Positions 7,159 to 17,337 of a stretch of DNA of 64,000 nucleotides are shown piece after piece (the first letter of the stretch is position 1; the number at the start of each line of letters is the position of its first letter). The stretch comes from Putridiphycobacter sp965230485 (lineage in GTDB: Bacteria; Bacteroidota; Bacteroidia; Flavobacteriales_D; Crocinitomicaceae), in contig CBDDLA010000001.1 of NCBI GenBank assembly GCA_965230485.1, positions 1,116,001-1,180,000 of the forward strand, read 5' to 3'. The notes beneath the pieces are model-generated. The model did no database searches. It had not been told where the DNA came from and saw only the letters and a program-made list of their open reading frames with translations. The position numbers and the translations under genes were made by a program.

Positions 7159-8082
7159 TTAAAACCTCAGGCTCTTATTGTATTCTACTACCGCAGCAGA
7201 AATATACTTTTCTTTGTATTTTTGCGGAGATAATGCAGGGAAATTTATAGATATTACTGAATAAGCAGCTAATGGTAAAATATACCAATTCGAATCATAA
7301 CCATTAGCTATACTATGAATTGCCAGACCAAGAGTTGCAAAACCACTTAAGAAAAAGGAAGTTCTGAGCCAAAATTTATTTCTGTACTTTTTTATATATT
7401 CATTTTTTCCTGTAATTCTACTCAAGTTTTTCAATAACGGACCAGTTTTATATGGTCCGAATTGTCCATAATAAAACCACGTTCTTAAACTCTCACTTTG
7501 TGCAACATAATCCACTCCATTTCTGAAGTTTTGATTGTAAAAAATATATTTTTGACCATTTGCTAAAATAGGTAACTTTTTTTTTAGTAGATATTCAGGA
7601 GGACCAGACTTAGCCTCTTTTTTAGTAATTAACCCATAACTTCTAAAAAAATCATCATCAGCAATTGGTTGTTTAATACCGCTTGTCATATAAAAATTAT
7701 AGCATTTAATTGCATTATCCATTAGCTCAATTCCAGAACTTATATAACATTCTTCCAGCATAGCTTTTAATTCTGGAAAATCCTTAAACGGATATGAGAA
7801 TCGATCGCGAGGATAATAAAGCTGTGTGCCTATTCCTACAGCATAAACAGTCCTTACAGCACTACCATCAGTATTTTTTCGATTAGTTAATTTAGATAAA
7901 TAAATGATGTCATCATCCTTCTTTGAAAATTTGAAGATTAAGGGTGGACTTATAACATCTCTTGGCGGTAATTTAATTACTTCAATACTATCATTACTTG
8001 GAGGAACTATTTTAATTACTTCTTCTTGACCAAAGCCGAATACGCTAGTGATCATTATAAGGGTACATAAATATTTTTTCAT
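7159..8082 (-). CDS. Hypothetical exported membrane protein
   Basis: A 307-residue protein of unknown function. It has a signal peptide (MKKYLCTLIMITSVFGFGQ). A short Pro-rich stretch follows and then a region that may act in the periplasm. Residues ~235-285 hold two hydrophobic segments (WLRTSFFLSGFATLGLAIHS and WYILPLAAYSVISINFPALS), which suggests a membrane hairpin near the C-terminus. The end YISAAVVEYNKSLRF is typical of small Bacteroidota envelope proteins annotated only as hypothetical. It stands alone, with 450 bp downstream and 213 bp upstream, and shows no conserved catalytic motif. Confidence 0.6.
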   Translation of the reverse strand: MKKYLCTLIMITSVFGFGQEEVIKIVPPSNDSIEVIKLPPRDVISPPLIFKFSKKDDDIIYLSKLTNRKNTDGSAVRTVYAVGIGTQLYYPRDRFSYPFKDFPELKAMLEECYISSGIELMDNAIKCYNFYMTSGIKQPIADDDFFRSYGLITKKEAKSGPPEYLLKKKLPILANGQKYIFYNQNFRNGVDYVAQSESLRTWFYYGQFGPYKTGPLLKNLSRITGKNEYIKKYRNKFWLRTSFFLSGFATLGLAIHSIANGYDSNWYILPLAAYSVISINFPALSPQKYKEKYISAAVVEYNKSLRF

Positions 8083-8295
8083 TATTTATTGTTTTGACAC
8101 GAGCGGATTACTTTGCAGTATAAGATCGAAGTCTCTAATACATTCAAATATAATAAACTTATTCAATTCTGTAAGTCAAAGCAATAGCTACCTTTATTGC
8201 TTTATTTCAAGAAGTCCTAAATTTTTTCTTTACCGCTTTTACTTTTCTCTAATTAACCATAAATTCCACTAACTTTATTAACTTCTAATCATTCT

Positions 8296-9711
8296 ATGAA
8301 AATACTACTCACCGGTGCTACAGGTTATATTGGTAAAAGACTATTGCCTAAACTAGTAGAAGCAGGTCACCATGTTATATGCTGTGTCAGAGAAAAAAGT
8401 AGATTTCACCCTCCCCTTTCACTTAAATCTGCAATAACAGTCATAGAAATAGATTTGCTTGACAACAAAACACTTGATAAAATACCTAGTAATATTGATG
8501 GCGCCTATTATCTGGTTCATTCAATGTCTAGTCATGCCAATTATGAAGAACTTGAAAAAACATCAGCCATTAATTTCAGAAATGCTATTTCAAAAACCTC
8601 AGCCAAGCATGTTATCTATTTAAGCGGTATAGTTAATGAATCAAAACTATCAAAGCACCTCTCATCAAGAAAACAAGTTGAAAAAGAATTGAAAGAAGGG
8701 ATATACCACTTCACCTCTCTAAGAGCAGGCATTATTATCGGTTCGGGAAGTGCGTCATTCGAGATTATACGAGATTTGGTAGAAAAATTACCATTTATGA
8801 TCACACCTAAATGGCTAAATACCAAATGTCAACCCATTGCCATCACAGATGTTATTACAATTTTAAGCAATTGCTTTTTAAACGAACTTACTTTCAATAC
8901 TAATTTTGATATTGGCGGGTCAGATATCTTGACTTATAAAGAAATGCTACTTCAATTTGCAAAAATGAGGGGTTTAAAAAGAATCATTTGGACCGTACCA
9001 GTAATGACCCCCAGGTTATCTTCATACTGGCTCTATTTTGTAACCTCAACCTCATATCAGTTGGCCTCTAGTCTTGTTAAAAGTATGAAAGTTGAAGTTG
9101 TTTGTAGAAATGACAGTATTAATTCGATACTTAATATAAGACCAATTAGTTACAGACAAGCTTTAGAAAAAGCTTTCACCAAAATTGAAAACAACGAGAT
9201 AGTATCCAGTTGGAAGGATTCATATTCCGGGAGTGGAGCTGCATTTAACATTTCTGATTTTATAGAGGTGCCCTCACATGGTTGTTTTATCGATAAACGT
9301 GAAAGAAAAACCAAAAACAAAACACGCACTGTAAATAAAATCTGGCGTATTGGAGGTAAAACGGGTTGGTACCATGGAACAATTCTATGGCGATTGAGAG
9401 GTTTCATTGATAAGCTGGTCGGTGGTGTAGGACTTAGAAGAGGTAGAACGAATGAAAACGCAATTCAAGCAGGAGATGCTCTTGATTTTTGGCGAGTGAT
9501 ATATGCCAATAAAGAAGAAGGCAGACTATTACTCTTTGCTGAAATGAAATTACCTGGAGAAGCATGGCTAGAATTTAGAATGGATGAAGATCAACTTAAG
9601 CAAACTGCTACTTTTCGCCCATTAGGGATAAAAGGCAGACTATATTGGTATTCTGTGCTTCCTTTTCATGGATTTATTTTCAGAGGCATGCTAAAAAAAT
9701 TATGCAAATGA
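8296..9711 (+). CDS. NAD(P)-binding SDR/epimerase-like protein with C-terminal DUF2867
   Basis: The N-terminus MKILLTGATGYIGKRLLPKL carries the Rossmann dinucleotide motif GATGYIG at residues 7-13, and an extended SDR-like domain runs to about residue 290. Residues ~330-471 match DUF2867 (motifs KIWRIGGKTGWYHGTILWRL, GGVGLRRGRTN, DFWRVIYANKEEGRLLLFAE and PFHGFIFRGML), a lipid-binding-like domain. This two-domain layout is common in Bacteroidota and other bacteria, where the substrate is unknown. The classical YxxxK catalytic pair is not obvious, so it may be an atypical SDR. It is monocistronic, divergent from the 7159-8082 gene. Confidence 0.8.
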   Translation: MKILLTGATGYIGKRLLPKLVEAGHHVICCVREKSRFHPPLSLKSAITVIEIDLLDNKTLDKIPSNIDGAYYLVHSMSSHANYEELEKTSAINFRNAISKTSAKHVIYLSGIVNESKLSKHLSSRKQVEKELKEGIYHFTSLRAGIIIGSGSASFEIIRDLVEKLPFMITPKWLNTKCQPIAITDVITILSNCFLNELTFNTNFDIGGSDILTYKEMLLQFAKMRGLKRIIWTVPVMTPRLSSYWLYFVTSTSYQLASSLVKSMKVEVVCRNDSINSILNIRPISYRQALEKAFTKIENNEIVSSWKDSYSGSGAAFNISDFIEVPSHGCFIDKRERKTKNKTRTVNKIWRIGGKTGWYHGTILWRLRGFIDKLVGGVGLRRGRTNENAIQAGDALDFWRVIYANKEEGRLLLFAEMKLPGEAWLEFRMDEDQLKQTATFRPLGIKGRLYWYSVLPFHGFIFRGMLKKLCK

Positions 9712-9760
9712 TAACTCTTTTTAAGGCATCATGCTTTCATTTATTCACAAAGAATTTTTC

Positions 9761-9768
9761 TAAATTTA
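9761..9768 (+). promoter_or_regulatory. Possible -7 element, TAAATTTA, 4 nt before the start
   Basis: TAAATTTA differs from TAnnTTTG only in the last base. It is followed by AAGC and then the ATG at 9773. If used, the transcript would begin at or next to the start codon. Confidence 0.35.
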
Positions 9769-9772
9769 AAGC

Positions 9773-11194
9773 ATGAAGTGGATTTTTCTTTTTGTTTTTG
9801 GTGCAGTTCAAATAGTATGGGCTCAAAAAAGCACCTATAGTATTGATTCAGTTTACAACCGAGAATTTTTAGTAGAGGATCTTGAAATGCTTTATCAACA
9901 ATTAATTGAAGTCCACCCTTCAATTTATGACTTCATTGGCGAAGATTATTTTAAAGCCCGTTATCTTGAAATAAGAGATCAAATGGTTGATTGTTCTGAA
10001 ATGCAATTCTTAGAATTAATTAGTCATTTAATTGTTAATGTTGGCTGTGGTCATACGGTAGCACTGCCATCTACTAATTGGTATAAACGTGTCAAGACTA
10101 AAGGAAAATTAATTTCTTTATCCGTAAAGCTTATTAATGATGAATTGTATATATGGAATCAACCTTACGAGGATAGCGTACCATTGCAAGGGAAAAAAAT
10201 CATCAGTATTAATGATCTTGGCAGTGATTTAATTATAAAAAAATTAAAAAATAGAATTTCTTCTGATGGCTTATCTAAAACACTTCCAAATCATGCTCTA
10301 GAAAAATCCTTTAAAGCCTATTACACCTTTTCCGAAGGTTTTTCTGATAATCATAAAATTAAATATATCAGTAAAGGAAATAGAATTGACTCTATAATTC
10401 TACCTGCCAATACCGTCTTACCAAAATTAGAAAAGAAAAAGAGTGTCCTTGATCAATTCTCACTCATTTTTAAAAAGGAAACCATTAAATATTATGAATT
10501 AAACGGCACAAAAAAAGTAGCATTGATCGATATTGATGGGTTTGGAAATTCCAAATTTAAACCTACTTATAAATCCATTTTTGAGAGAATTAATACTGAA
10601 AACATCAATCATTTAGTCATTGATCTACGGAGTAATGGTGGAGGTTATTTTCCAAATGGAAATGAGCTTTTGACTTACTTTTTTAAGGAAGATGTCTATT
10701 TTAGATTTAGTCGACCTAAGAAAAAAGTACCCAAAAGTAAATACTTAAAAATGAATGCTTTTTCAAGCTTAACAAGGGTTTTGTTCGGCATAATTCCTGA
10801 TGATAAAGCAAAGAATAATAGGGATGATTTTCGTATAAAATACAAAGCCAAGAAGAAAAATCAATTTAATGGTAAAACTTATATTTTAATTAATAATGGG
10901 TCTTTCTCAATGAGCGGTTACGTTGCTGCTCGTCTCAACACCTTACCAAATGTGACTTTCATTGGACAGGAAACCGGAGGTGGGGAGTATGGCTCAAATG
11001 CCATTTTAAGTTATATTTTAACCTTACCTCATACCAAACTTAGAATATATCTTCCCTACTACTTTTGCGACCACCAGTTACCTAATATAAAAAGGGGAAA
11101 GGGAATAATCCCAGACATTCAAGTTAATTATTCTCTGAATGATTTATTAGAAGGTAAGGACTTAGAGCTAATAGCAGTGCTTTCCGAATTATAA
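9773..11194 (+). CDS. S41-family (C-terminal processing/tricorn-like) peptidase
   Basis: A 473-residue exported serine peptidase. The signal peptide is MKWIFLFVFGAVQIVWAQ. The S41 core is visible: HLVIDLRSNGGGYFPNGNEL near residue 283, then LINNGSFSMSGYVAARL near residue 372 with the nucleophile Ser in NGSFSMSGY. FIGQETGGGEYGS follows, as is usual in this family. A canonical PDZ domain is not clear. The family degrades or trims proteins in the periplasm or on the surface; the target is unknown. It has no T9SS domain, so it is probably periplasmic. A candidate -7 box lies 4 nt before the ATG. Confidence 0.85.
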   Translation: MKWIFLFVFGAVQIVWAQKSTYSIDSVYNREFLVEDLEMLYQQLIEVHPSIYDFIGEDYFKARYLEIRDQMVDCSEMQFLELISHLIVNVGCGHTVALPSTNWYKRVKTKGKLISLSVKLINDELYIWNQPYEDSVPLQGKKIISINDLGSDLIIKKLKNRISSDGLSKTLPNHALEKSFKAYYTFSEGFSDNHKIKYISKGNRIDSIILPANTVLPKLEKKKSVLDQFSLIFKKETIKYYELNGTKKVALIDIDGFGNSKFKPTYKSIFERINTENINHLVIDLRSNGGGYFPNGNELLTYFFKEDVYFRFSRPKKKVPKSKYLKMNAFSSLTRVLFGIIPDDKAKNNRDDFRIKYKAKKKNQFNGKTYILINNGSFSMSGYVAARLNTLPNVTFIGQETGGGEYGSNAILSYILTLPHTKLRIYLPYYFCDHQLPNIKRGKGIIPDIQVNYSLNDLLEGKDLELIAVLSEL

Positions 11195-11277
11195 TTGATT
11201 TAGTTTTATTTTAACAAATTTTAAAGCACTTTTAGTCAGTAAATAGTTCTTGAAACGACTTATTAATAAATAGAAAG

Positions 11278-11931
11278 ATGATTAGAAAAACTTTTTTATC
11301 AGTGGTGTCAATTTTTACATTCTTCGCTTTTACGGTTGCATGCAATAGTAATATTGACTTAAAATCAAATGTAAGTGTTGATCCAATTGACAAGACAAAA
11401 CTCCAAAAAGCTGTTTTTGCGAGTGGCTGCTTTTGGTGTGTAGAAGCTATTTATGAGAGCGTTAAAGGTGTAAAAGAGGTTTATAATGGTTATGCAGGAG
11501 GACATACGGATAATCCGAGTTATGAAGCATCTAACACCGGAAAAACAGGTCATGCTGAAGCCGTAGAAGTGTGGTATGATAGTACAATTATTAGCTTTAA
11601 GCAATTAGTTGATGTTTACTACGGAAGTCAGAATATTGAACAAGTTAATGGACAGGGACCTGATAGAGGAAGTCAATATAGAAGTATTGTTTTTTATCAA
11701 AATGATAGGGAGAAGATGATTATTGATGCCAAAATCAAAACACTCACCTCTTTAGGGTACAAAGTTGCAAGTGAAGTGATGCCCCTGACGAAATTCTGGA
11801 TGGGTGAAGATTATCACCAAAACTATGAAAGACTTCATCCAAATCAGCCCTATATCCGCAATATTTCTATTCCGCGGTTAAAAAAATTTCAAGCTCAAAT
11901 GCCAGAATTATTGAAAGAAAGTAAGCATTAG
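11278..11931 (+). CDS. msrA: Peptide methionine-S-sulfoxide reductase MsrA, lipoprotein form
   Basis: Repairs methionine-S-sulfoxide in proteins. It has a lipoprotein-type signal (hydrophobic stretch ending FTVAC, Cys22), then the catalytic motif GCFWC with the nucleophile at Cys51. The conserved stretches NGYAGG, GHAEAVEVWYD, GPDRGSQYRSIVFY and DYHQNYERLHP also match. At 217 aa it is an MsrA domain plus an anchored leader, so it most likely works in the periplasm or at the outer membrane rather than in the cytosol. It follows the S41 peptidase gene by 83 bp and could form a unit with it. No MsrB domain is fused. Confidence 0.93.
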   Translation: MIRKTFLSVVSIFTFFAFTVACNSNIDLKSNVSVDPIDKTKLQKAVFASGCFWCVEAIYESVKGVKEVYNGYAGGHTDNPSYEASNTGKTGHAEAVEVWYDSTIISFKQLVDVYYGSQNIEQVNGQGPDRGSQYRSIVFYQNDREKMIIDAKIKTLTSLGYKVASEVMPLTKFWMGEDYHQNYERLHPNQPYIRNISIPRLKKFQAQMPELLKESKH

Positions 11932-12005
11932 TTTAGATTGGACTACAGTTTATGATCAATAAAAAGAGGTATTCGTTTTTGTAAATGCGAACTCAGGTTA
12001 TTGTA

Positions 12006-12911
12006 TCAAGATATTTTGGTTTTCAATTGCTCCATCTTATCTAAAAGTTGGTTTTGCTTGTCTTTGAAAACCTCATCTGCGCTCATGACTGGTGTTTGGT
12101 TTAAGATTCTTTTAAACTGTCGCTTAATTTTGGGAATTTTAACGATTCCCTGATAAATAAGGTATAGCCTTGCCGACAATCCCTTCAAAAAACGTAAATG
12201 CTTTAATTTATTATTAAAAACCTCTACTAAAAAAGATTTACCATAAAGCGAAACGGTTCGGTTAGGATTGTATTTAAGGTCAAGAGATTCGCAATAATCA
12301 GTCCACTTATATTCGTTAACCGTTGAAATGGTTTTAATAGGAATCCATGGAATTCTATAGGCATCTGCAATAATCCCTCCATGCATAGCTTCAGCCAATA
12401 AAATTGTTGTATCCATTAATTCATCCATTACTTCCTCTGGTGTTTTTCTAGGATCAATGACGTGGATACCAATTGGGTTTAAAATTTTAGCCCACCCTTC
12501 AAACACATCTAAAGTTCCACTATGAGGCATAAATGAATATTGATACTTTTTATTATTCTTTTGTTCTAATGGCCAAGCAATCGGCAATAGTAAGGCACCA
12601 TCTGCAATTCCCAATTTCGGATCAAGTCCCATTGCTTTAGCAGTTCCCTCTCCTCTTAAACAAATAATCTCATAGTGATCATCAATTTTAATTGGGTCTC
12701 CATAGGTACTTGAAGCACCTTTAGCATATCCAGAAGAGAAAATATAAACCTTATGACAATTTTCAGGTTTTTTAAATAACCCTAAAATAGAACCTATACC
12801 TAAAATAACTTCAGAAGTATCTTCATCCAATAAGTCTCCTAAAAAATAATTAAACACTATTGGATTAATGGCATCTCCAAAATTTTTCCCTGTATGGTAA
12901 AATAATTTCAT
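12006..12911 (-). CDS. Polysaccharide pyruvyl transferase family protein
   Basis: The 301 aa open with MKLFYHTGKNFGDAINPIVF, the typical 'GD.LN' start of the family. GIGSILG near residue 38 and LLAEAMHGGIIADAYRIPWI near residue 170 complete the family signature (the usual 'S.R.H..I.A' becomes AMHGGIIAD). The family transfers pyruvate from phosphoenolpyruvate to a sugar in surface polysaccharides, but some members have other transferase roles. It follows the fused 2-oxoacid dehydrogenase gene by 25 bp on the same strand. It stands apart from the main glycan region further right. Confidence 0.78.
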   Translation of the reverse strand: MKLFYHTGKNFGDAINPIVFNYFLGDLLDEDTSEVILGIGSILGLFKKPENCHKVYIFSSGYAKGASSTYGDPIKIDDHYEIICLRGEGTAKAMGLDPKLGIADGALLLPIAWPLEQKNNKKYQYSFMPHSGTLDVFEGWAKILNPIGIHVIDPRKTPEEVMDELMDTTILLAEAMHGGIIADAYRIPWIPIKTISTVNEYKWTDYCESLDLKYNPNRTVSLYGKSFLVEVFNNKLKHLRFLKGLSARLYLIYQGIVKIPKIKRQFKRILNQTPVMSADEVFKDKQNQLLDKMEQLKTKIS

Positions 12912-12936
12912 GTAAAAGTAATGTCAGTAATCGACA

Positions 12937-15027
12937 TTAAAATTTTAAGGTTCTTTCTATACCGGCTTTTACTTTGTCAGCATTGTTTAATAAGGCAGCT
13001 TCCAAATCAGAATTGAGCGGGATAGCAGGCGTGTCAATTGACCCAACAATTTCAACTGGTGCGTCTAAAAATTTAAAGCAGTTCTTTTGAATTTTTCCAG
13101 CTAAAGCAAGTGTGAAAGTTGCTTCAATGGATTCTTCAGTAACGAGCATAGCCCTACTGTGCTTTTTTACAGATTCAAAAATGGCTTCTTCGTCAATAGG
13201 ACTTAAAGTTCTTAAATCTAGTATTTCAACTTGTCCATCAAAGCTTTCAGCTGCTTCTAAACTCCAATATACTCCCCTACCATAGGTGATAATCACCATA
13301 GACTCTGATTCTAAAATTCTATTAGCATCTGCGTCAATTACAGTTCTGGCTTTACCAAAGGGGATAACATATTCTTCGTCTGGTTCAATGGTAATAGCAC
13401 CTTCAGTTCCCTTAATCTTGCTCCAATACAAGCCTTTATGTTCAAATATAACAACAGGATTGGGGTCATAAAAAGCAGATTTAAGCAGTCCTTTTAAGTC
13501 GGCTCCAGTTGACGGATAAGCAACTTTTATGCCCCTTATATTTGTCACAACAGATTCTACAGAACTAGAGTGATAAGGTCCTCCGCTTCCATAAGCGCCA
13601 ATCGGAACACGAATCACAGCACTCACAGGCCACTTGCCATTTGATAAATAATAAGATCTACTTACTTCTGTAAATAACTGATTTAAACCTGGCCAAATAT
13701 AATCCGCAAATTGAACTTCAACAATGGGTTTTAGACCAACAGCAGACATTCCCACGGTGCTTCCTATGATAAAAGCTTCCTGAATCGGTGTATTATAAAC
13801 ACGTTCATCACCAAATTTTTGAGCTAATGTTGCCGCCTCACGAAACACACCTCCCAATCTTCCACCTACATCTTGTCCGTAAAGCAACGCTTCAGGGTGT
13901 TTGGCTAAAATTTCGGTCATTGCAAATAGTGCACTATCGACCATAACGGTAGGCTTTTTACCACTTGGCGACCGTTCTCCTTTTTCTTCAGTAATAGGGC
14001 TAGGTGCAAAATAAAAGTCTGTCAAACTTTCAATATCAGGGTCAGCAGAGTTTTGCGCTGCTTCAAACTCTTCTTCTACTAGCTTTCTGACATTAGCTTC
14101 AATATTTATGACTTCTGCTATTCCAACTTCCTCTTCTAACAATTGTCTTAATTTTGGATATGGGTCTCTCAACGCTGCCTCATCTAAATCATCTCTATAC
14201 CATTCTTTTCTTACGCCTGACGTATGGTGTCCTAGTAAAGGTACTTTGGCATGAATTAAAAACGGACGTCTTTCTTTTCGAATGGTTTCAAAAACGGCTT
14301 TAATTGTAGCATAAGATTGATTAAAATCAGTCCCATCAATTGTTCTAACCTCAAGACCATTAAAACCTTTAGCATAATGTGTGATGTCTTGCGCTCGTAT
14401 TTCCTCAGCATTTGCTGAAATATCCCATTCATTGTCTTGAACCAAAAAGACCATAGGAAACTGCTTAAGTGCTGCCATTTGGAATGCCTCTGACACCTCA
14501 CCTTCCGTGCATGATGCATCACCTAGTGAACATACAACTATTGGGTTTTCTCCTTTAAAATCATCAGCTAATCCCAATTGTTCTTTATACTGAATTCCCA
14601 TTGCAATTCCAGTTGTAGGAATAGCTTGCATTCCAGTTGCAGAGGACTGATGAATGATCTTTGGTTTATCATCATCTTTTAAACTTGGGTGAGAATAATA
14701 GGTCCTTCCACCAGAAAATGGGTCATCTTTTTTAGCAAAAACCTGAAGCATAACTTCATAAGGCGTCATCCCAATACTTAATAAAATGGAATCATCACGG
14801 TAGTATGGAGATACCCAGTCTTGCGGCTTTAATTGCATTCCAAGTGCAATTTGAATCGCTTCGTGTCCCCTAGAAGTAGCATGAACATATTTAGAAGTTA
14901 CTTTTGCATGTTCCTCATAGATTTCCGCCATTGTTTTGGCCTTACACATATAGGTAAAAGCTTCACTTAGAATTTCTGTAGATAACGCAGATTTTGTTAA
15001 TTTGGTCTTTTTTGACGTATCGGCCAT
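12937..15027 (-). CDS. Fused E1 alpha/beta of a branched-chain type 2-oxoacid dehydrogenase
   Basis: This thiamine diphosphate enzyme decarboxylates 2-oxoacids and passes the acyl group to the E2 lipoyl subunit. Residues ~1-340 are the alpha part, with the TPP motif starting GDASCTEGEVSEAFQ and ending in DNEWDIS, and GHHTSGVRKEWYR in the phosphorylation-loop region. Residues ~355-696 are the beta part, with LYGQDVGGRLGGVFR, FADYIWPGLNQ and YGSGGPYHSSSVES. Separate subunits are usual elsewhere; the fused ~690-aa form is common in Bacteroidota and is normally annotated as 2-oxoisovalerate dehydrogenase. The substrate preference (branched-chain versus pyruvate) cannot be proven here. E2 and E3 are not in the window. 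Confidence 0.9.
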   Translation of the reverse strand: MADTSKKTKLTKSALSTEILSEAFTYMCKAKTMAEIYEEHAKVTSKYVHATSRGHEAIQIALGMQLKPQDWVSPYYRDDSILLSIGMTPYEVMLQVFAKKDDPFSGGRTYYSHPSLKDDDKPKIIHQSSATGMQAIPTTGIAMGIQYKEQLGLADDFKGENPIVVCSLGDASCTEGEVSEAFQMAALKQFPMVFLVQDNEWDISANAEEIRAQDITHYAKGFNGLEVRTIDGTDFNQSYATIKAVFETIRKERRPFLIHAKVPLLGHHTSGVRKEWYRDDLDEAALRDPYPKLRQLLEEEVGIAEVINIEANVRKLVEEEFEAAQNSADPDIESLTDFYFAPSPITEEKGERSPSGKKPTVMVDSALFAMTEILAKHPEALLYGQDVGGRLGGVFREAATLAQKFGDERVYNTPIQEAFIIGSTVGMSAVGLKPIVEVQFADYIWPGLNQLFTEVSRSYYLSNGKWPVSAVIRVPIGAYGSGGPYHSSSVESVVTNIRGIKVAYPSTGADLKGLLKSAFYDPNPVVIFEHKGLYWSKIKGTEGAITIEPDEEYVIPFGKARTVIDADANRILESESMVIITYGRGVYWSLEAAESFDGQVEILDLRTLSPIDEEAIFESVKKHSRAMLVTEESIEATFTLALAGKIQKNCFKFLDAPVEIVGSIDTPAIPLNSDLEAALLNNADKVKAGIERTLKF

Positions 15028-15156
15028 TTTTGGTCTAAATTTTGGTTGCTAATATAGTGAATATGCAAGGGATTTAAAAATTGCAATCAACAATAAAGAC
15101 CATTCATCTATTTTTTTCACACGGATAATTATTATTATTTTAATTTTACAGACATT

Positions 15157-17298
15157 ATGATAAAACGTATAAAAATGACAAAACTATTAATAGGGTGTTT
15201 TATTCTCTTCTTGGGGCTCATTTCACATGCTCAAAAGACAGAGTTAACGCTTGAAAACGCTGTCATGCAGCAATATAGAGCATACTACCCTAAAAGCACG
15301 ACTCTTTTTAAATGGATTGAAGGGACAAACGATTATAGCTATTTATCACCCGACTATCAAACATTGATGCGACGATCGGTTAAAGATGACGAAGGGAAAG
15401 CCATTTTTACAACTGCTGATATTGAAAAAATAACGAGTGAGCGCCCTCCATATATAAATGTATATAAGTGGATTAATACCAATCAGTTTTATATGAAAAT
15501 GGGACAAAAATATTATCTATTTAATGTTTCCGAAAAAACCGGACAAGTGGTAGCTGAAGTTGTGAAAGAGGCAGAAAACGAAAGCTTTAGTGATGCCAGT
15601 GAAAACGTTGCCTACACAATTGATAACAACTTATATACTGTTGGTAGAAAAAGATCAATTATCGAAATAACACAAAATGAAAAAAGTATTGTAAGTGGAC
15701 AAGCCATTGCAAGAAGTGAATTTGGTATTACAGAAGGTATCTTTTGGTCGCCAGATGGAAAAAAAATTGGGTTTTATCAAAAGGATGAATCTGATGTTGC
15801 TGACTATCCGCTACTAGATATTGATATGACTCCTGGAATACTAAAGTCAATTAAATACCCTATGGCTGGCCAAAAAAGTGAAAGACCTAAAGTAGGAATA
15901 TTCAATAATGGCAAAACCATTTATGTTGAACCTACTGGTGATGCTGAAGATTACTTAACAAACTTTGGATGGAATCCAGATGCAAGTCAGTTTTATTTGG
16001 CAGAAGTTAACCGAGATCAAAATCATGTAAAATTAAACCAATATGATGCATCAAGCGGTAAATTAATTAAAACCATTTTAGAAGAGAAAAGTGACAAATG
16101 GACTGAACCTGAATTTCCTGTTTATTTTATAAATTATGATGAATTTATTTGGATGAGCGAAAAAGATGGATTCATGAATATGTATTTATATAATGCAAAT
16201 TCAGGAGAATTAGTTAAACAACTTACAAACCATAACTGGGTGGTAACTGAAATACTAGGTCATGATACTGAAGGAAATATATATTATATGGGAACAGGTG
16301 AAATACCTACTGAAAGTCATGCATTTGTTATTAATGTGAAATCAGGTAAACAAAAACAATTAACAAAAGAAGCAGGCACACATAAGGTTTCGTTTAATTC
16401 TGATTATTCATATTTTTTTGATGGATATTCTAACACAACTACCCCTAATAAGGAATCTATTAAAAATATAAAAGGTAAAGTTGTTTCAGATCTTATGACT
16501 GCTAAGAATCCACTTGAAAATATAAAGATGGGAATAGCTGAGTTTGGTACGATTAAAGCAGCTGATAAAAAAACTGACCTTTACTATCGCCTGATAAAAC
16601 CAAGTAATTTCGATCCAGAAAAAAAATACCCCGTTCTTATCTATGTTTATGGAGGTCCACATGCGCAATTAGTAACTAATTCCTGGTATGGTGGCGCCTC
16701 ACTTTGGATGTACTGGCTGGCTGAGCAGGGTTATTTAGTATATACACTTGACAATAGAGGGTCGGCGAATAGAGGCTTTGAATTTGAATCTATCATTCAC
16801 AGAAATTTAGGAACCAATGAAATGAATGATCAGTTAGAAGGTGTTAAATTTTTAAAATCTTTAGACTATGTTGATTCTAAGAGACTGGCTGTTCATGGAT
16901 GGAGTTTTGGTGGTTTTATGACAACGTCTTTACTCTTGAGGCATCCTGATGTCTTTACAACGGGTGTTGCAGGTGGACCAGTTACGGATTGGAAATACTA
17001 TGAAATAATGTATGGTGAAAGGTACATGGATAGACCCGACCAAAACGAAGAAGGTTACAAAAATTCTTCACTATTAAATTATGTAAAGGCGCTTGAAGGT
17101 AACTTATTATTAATACATGGTACGGCGGACAATGTTGTGGTTATGCAGCACAATCTGGCACTGGTTAAAGCATTTATTGAAGCCAAAAAACAGGTAGATT
17201 TCTTTCCATACCCAATGCATGAACATAACGTGAGAGGAAAGGACAGAGTTCATTTAATGACCAAAGTCCTGGAGTATGTTATAGAACATAATAAATAA
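15157..17298 (+). CDS. Dipeptidyl peptidase IV (S9B prolyl oligopeptidase family)
   Basis: A 713-aa exported serine peptidase that removes Xaa-Pro or Xaa-Ala dipeptides from peptide N-termini. The signal peptide is TKLLIGCFILFLGLISHAQ; a second ATG at 15175 could be the true start. A beta-propeller domain spans residues ~45-440. The alpha/beta hydrolase domain follows with the nucleophile in HGWSFGGFMTTS (Ser near 587), Asp in HGTADNVV (near 658) and His in MHEHNVRGKDR (near 689). The propeller contains 'TEGIFWSPDGKKIGFYQKDE', close to the substrate-binding double-Glu helix of DPP IV. The gene is probably monocistronic. A TAATTTTA box lies 8 nt before the ATG. Confidence 0.93.
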   Translation: MIKRIKMTKLLIGCFILFLGLISHAQKTELTLENAVMQQYRAYYPKSTTLFKWIEGTNDYSYLSPDYQTLMRRSVKDDEGKAIFTTADIEKITSERPPYINVYKWINTNQFYMKMGQKYYLFNVSEKTGQVVAEVVKEAENESFSDASENVAYTIDNNLYTVGRKRSIIEITQNEKSIVSGQAIARSEFGITEGIFWSPDGKKIGFYQKDESDVADYPLLDIDMTPGILKSIKYPMAGQKSERPKVGIFNNGKTIYVEPTGDAEDYLTNFGWNPDASQFYLAEVNRDQNHVKLNQYDASSGKLIKTILEEKSDKWTEPEFPVYFINYDEFIWMSEKDGFMNMYLYNANSGELVKQLTNHNWVVTEILGHDTEGNIYYMGTGEIPTESHAFVINVKSGKQKQLTKEAGTHKVSFNSDYSYFFDGYSNTTTPNKESIKNIKGKVVSDLMTAKNPLENIKMGIAEFGTIKAADKKTDLYYRLIKPSNFDPEKKYPVLIYVYGGPHAQLVTNSWYGGASLWMYWLAEQGYLVYTLDNRGSANRGFEFESIIHRNLGTNEMNDQLEGVKFLKSLDYVDSKRLAVHGWSFGGFMTTSLLLRHPDVFTTGVAGGPVTDWKYYEIMYGERYMDRPDQNEEGYKNSSLLNYVKALEGNLLLIHGTADNVVVMQHNLALVKAFIEAKKQVDFFPYPMHEHNVRGKDRVHLMTKVLEYVIEHNK

Positions 17299-17337
17299 AC
17301 CAGCTTAATATAGCTAAGTTGGCTTAAAACTAATTGC

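Noticed and set aside
8170..8205. Hairpin AAAGCAAT/ATTGCTTT between the divergent genes at 8083-8295
   Set aside because: The loop is long (10 nt), there is no clean T-run on either strand and it has no gene to terminate.
12006..12911. Horizontal transfer of the pyruvyltransferase gene
   Set aside because: It stands outside the glycan region, but I see no mobile element, att site or clear change in base composition around it.
17300..17322. Stem CCAGCTTA/TAAGTTGG after the dipeptidyl peptidase gene as a terminator
   Set aside because: It contains a wobble pair, a 7-nt loop and no following T-run. It may be chance in the 39-bp gap.
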